The notes under the pieces are model-generated. The model worked only from the letters and a program-made list of their open reading frames with translations, did no database searches and was not told the DNA's origin. A stretch of DNA of 64,000 nucleotides from Streptomyces rhizoryzae. Its GTDB lineage: Bacteria; Actinomycetota; Actinomycetes; Streptomycetales; Streptomycetaceae. Location of the stretch: NCBI RefSeq assembly GCF_023155275.1, contig NZ_JALMUV010000004.1, forward strand, positions 1 to 64,000. Direction: 5' to 3'. The position numbers were made by a program, and so were the translations under genes. Below, one piece after another: positions 62,024 through 64,000 of this stretch (position 1 is the first letter of the stretch; every line of letters begins with the position of its first letter).

Positions 62024-64000
62024 TCACGGTTCCCGGCCGGTGTGCTCGTCGATGCCGGCGCGGCGCCGGCAGTCGGCCACCAGGGCCGCGGCGGCCGGGC
62101 CGCGGGGCCGCCGGCCGGGCCGGATGTCGCAGGTGAACGCCTTGGTCTCCTGGATGTGGGTGTTGGGGTCCAGGGAGAGGTGGAGGAGTTCGTTGGCGGC
62201 GTCGCCGGTGGTGTAGCCGTTGGGTCCCCAGTGGTACGGCAGGCCGACCTGGTGGACCCGGCGGCCCTGCACGGTCAGCGGCACCATCCGATCGGTGACC
62301 AGCACCCGGGCCTCGATGACGCCGCGGGCGGTGACGACGGTGGCCCAGCCGGTGTGTTCCAGGCCGCGTTCGGCGGCCAGTTCCGGGGAGACCTCGCAGA
62401 AGAACTCCGGTTGCAGTTCGGCCAGGTAGGGCAGCCAGCGGGACATGCCGCCGGCGGTGTGGTGCTCGGTGAGCCGGTAGGTGGTGGCGACGTAGGGGAA
62501 GACGTCCGCGCCGCGCTCGCGGCCCACCGGGTGGAAGCGGTCGTCGGGGTGCGGGGGCAGGAGGTGGCGGACGGGGTTGCGCTGCTGCGGGTGGAGCGGG
62601 TTGGTGAACGGCGACTCCTGCGGTTCGTAGTGGGTGGGCAGCGGGCCGTCGACGACGCCGGCCGGGGCGTAGAGCCATGCCTTGCCGTCGGCCTGCATGA
62701 TGAACGCGTCGCTGCCGGTCAGCGCGTCGGCGCCGGTCGCGTCCGGCGGGGGCCGGTGGCCGGGTGGGGTGCCGGCGCGGAAGTCGGGGACGTCGTGGCC
62801 GGTCCAGGTCCCGCGCTCCGCGTCCCACCACACCAGGGCCTTGCGGGCGCTCCACGGTCTGCCGTCGGGGTCGGCGGAGGCGCGGTTGTACAGGATGCGC
62901 CGGTTGGCGGGCCAGGCCCAGCCCCATTCGCCGGCCACCCAGTTCTGCTCCCGGCCGGGGCGGCGGCGGGCGGCCTGGTTCACGCCGTCCGCGTGGACGC
63001 CGCAGTAGATCCAGCAGCCGCAGGAGGTGGAGCCGTCGGGGGCGAGCTGCTCGTAGGAGGACAGCGGGCGGCCGTGCGCGTCCCGGCCGTTGATCTCGGC
63101 GAGCACCGCCTCGGCGTCCGGTTCGCCGTACGCCGTGCCGTCCTTGGTGGGGTAGTCCCAGGTCAGGTCGCGGACGGGGCGGTCCCGTTCGGTGTCGGAG
63201 GCGGCCAGTTTCGCCTTGACGAGGCGGCCGAGGTGGTAGGTGAACCACAGGTCGCTGCGGGCGTCGCCGGGCGGCTCGACCGCCTGGTGGTGCCACTGGA
63301 GCATCCGCTGGGTGTTGGTGAAGCTGCCGTCCTTCTCGGTGTGCGCGGCCGCGGGCAGGAAGAACACCTCGGTGCCGATGTCCTCGGTGCGCAGTTCGCC
63401 GGTGGCGATCTCGGGGCCGTCCTGCCACCAGGTCGCCGATTCGATCAGGGAGAAGTCGCGGACCACCAGCCAGTCGAGGCGGGCCATGCCCAGCCGTTGC
63501 AGTTTGGCGCCGGCCGAGCCGACCGCCGGGTTCTCGCCGATCAGCAGGTAGCCCTTGCAGACGCCGTCGAGCTGGGCGTGGACGGTCTCGTAGGTGCTGT
63601 GCGAGCCGGTCAGGCGGGGCAGGTAGTCGAAGCAGAAGTCGTTCTCCTCGGTGGCCGCGTCACCCCAGTACGCCTTGAGCAGGCTCACCAGGTAGGCGCG
63701 CATATGGCCCCAGTAGCCCTTGCGCGGGGCCTCGGCGGCGACGAACGTGTCGAGGTCCTCACCGCGGTGGGCGTGCGGCATCGGGATGTAGCCGGGCAGC
63801 AGGTTGAACAGCGTGGGGATGTCGGTGGAGCCCTGGATGGAGGCGTGGCCGCGCAGGGCGAGGATGCCGCCGCCGGGGCGGCCGATGTTGCCGAGCAGGG
63901 TCTGGAGGATCGAGGCGGCGCGGATGTACTGCACGCCGACGGTGTGCTGGGTCCAGCCGACCGCGTAGGCGAACGCGGTGGTGCGGTCCCGGCCGGAGTT
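62024..64000 (-). CDS. fdhA: Formate dehydrogenase alpha subunit, C-terminal part (partial)
   Basis: An open frame from the right window edge to a stop at 62024, 658 codons visible. NSGRDRTTAFAYAVGWTQHTVGVQYIRAASILQTLLGNIGRPGGGILALRGHASIQGSTD-type order at the start, then NDFCFDYLPRLTGSHS, LLIGENPAVGSAGAKLQRLGMARLDWLVVRDFSLIESATWW, and the MGD-binding C-terminal domain (LHLSLDPNTHIQETKAFTCDIRPG) identify a FdnG/FdoG-type molybdopterin formate dehydrogenase. The N-terminal part with the 4Fe-4S cluster and the Sec (UGA) or Cys ligand lies outside. Clustering with tRNA-Sec and selD makes Sec likely. Confidence 0.95.
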   Translation of the reverse strand, partial: NSGRDRTTAFAYAVGWTQHTVGVQYIRAASILQTLLGNIGRPGGGILALRGHASIQGSTDIPTLFNLLPGYIPMPHAHRGEDLDTFVAAEAPRKGYWGHMRAYLVSLLKAYWGDAATEENDFCFDYLPRLTGSHSTYETVHAQLDGVCKGYLLIGENPAVGSAGAKLQRLGMARLDWLVVRDFSLIESATWWQDGPEIATGELRTEDIGTEVFFLPAAAHTEKDGSFTNTQRMLQWHHQAVEPPGDARSDLWFTYHLGRLVKAKLAASDTERDRPVRDLTWDYPTKDGTAYGEPDAEAVLAEINGRDAHGRPLSSYEQLAPDGSTSCGCWIYCGVHADGVNQAARRRPGREQNWVAGEWGWAWPANRRILYNRASADPDGRPWSARKALVWWDAERGTWTGHDVPDFRAGTPPGHRPPPDATGADALTGSDAFIMQADGKAWLYAPAGVVDGPLPTHYEPQESPFTNPLHPQQRNPVRHLLPPHPDDRFHPVGRERGADVFPYVATTYRLTEHHTAGGMSRWLPYLAELQPEFFCEVSPELAAERGLEHTGWATVVTARGVIEARVLVTDRMVPLTVQGRRVHQVGLPYHWGPNGYTTGDAANELLHLSLDPNTHIQETKAFTCDIRPGRRPRGPAAAALVADCRRRAGIDEHTGREP

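Noticed and set aside
1..64000. CRISPR array, rRNA genes or further tRNA genes
   Set aside because: No regular repeat-spacer structure and no rRNA or other tRNA signature was found on reading both strands.

Overview
The window is very GC-rich actinobacterial DNA, almost certainly a Streptomyces or close relative. This is suggested by the strong third-position GC bias, frequent GTG starts, 4-bp ATGA/GTGA gene overlaps, leaderless genes, and family content (SigF-type sigma factor, FUSC, DUF3224, XRE/TPR regulators, DasR-type operator, lasso peptide genes). No replication origin, rRNA or CRISPR array was seen.

Layout. 1-5.4 kb: an IS630-type transposase end, a class-I O-methyltransferase, an orphan KdpF-like peptide and a GT39-type membrane glycosyltransferase. 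5.4-13 kb: SigB/F-family sigma factor, photolyase, an NAD(P)-binding DUF2867 protein, a TetR regulator with two tandem operators and its divergent neighbours, and a WYL regulator with a palindromic operator in front of a DUF3224 gene. 13.2-17.1 kb: a six-gene Mrp-like cation/proton antiporter operon that lacks the large MrpA core. 17.1-25.9 kb: Sua5/YciO protein, GH114-like lipoprotein, a secreted GH18 chitinase with a DasR-type site, FUSC transporter, AsnB, MarR and CBS proteins. 26-29.5 kb: selA-selB. 29.6-34.4 kb: acetyltransferases, small unknown proteins and a DUF11 repeat protein.

34.6-48.8 kb is the most striking region. A tightly coupled operon encodes a 45-residue precursor peptide, a leader-binding E1-like partner, a CocE-type hydrolase, a YcaO cyclodehydratase, a SagB-type dehydrogenase and a CydDC-like ABC exporter. 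Upstream on the same strand is a FecBCD-type ABC importer, and divergent from it is a beta-propeller-like protein with a His/Asp-rich loop. Two AT-rich 7-1-7 palindromes of the Zur type control both transcription units. One lies in the spacer of the precursor promoter, the other in the divergent intergenic region. I infer a zinc-repressed RiPP metallophore (ribosomal zincophore) system: make, export, re-import and hand over zinc.

49-60.7 kb looks like an accessory island. It holds a lasso peptide cluster (A-C-B1-B2) with a PIMT-type methyltransferase that predicts an aspartimide-bearing lasso peptide, two XRE/TPR regulators, a translationally coupled operon of unknown function with an RsbW-like ATPase, and a 122-bp direct repeat carrying a leaderless micro-gene. 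It ends in an integrase remnant at the 3' end of tRNA-Sec. 60.7-64 kb: tRNA-Sec, selD and the C-terminal part of a molybdopterin formate dehydrogenase alpha chain. With selA-selB these make up the selenocysteine system, split by about 31 kb of mostly accessory DNA.

All functions are by family recognition from the translated sequence. No database search was run.
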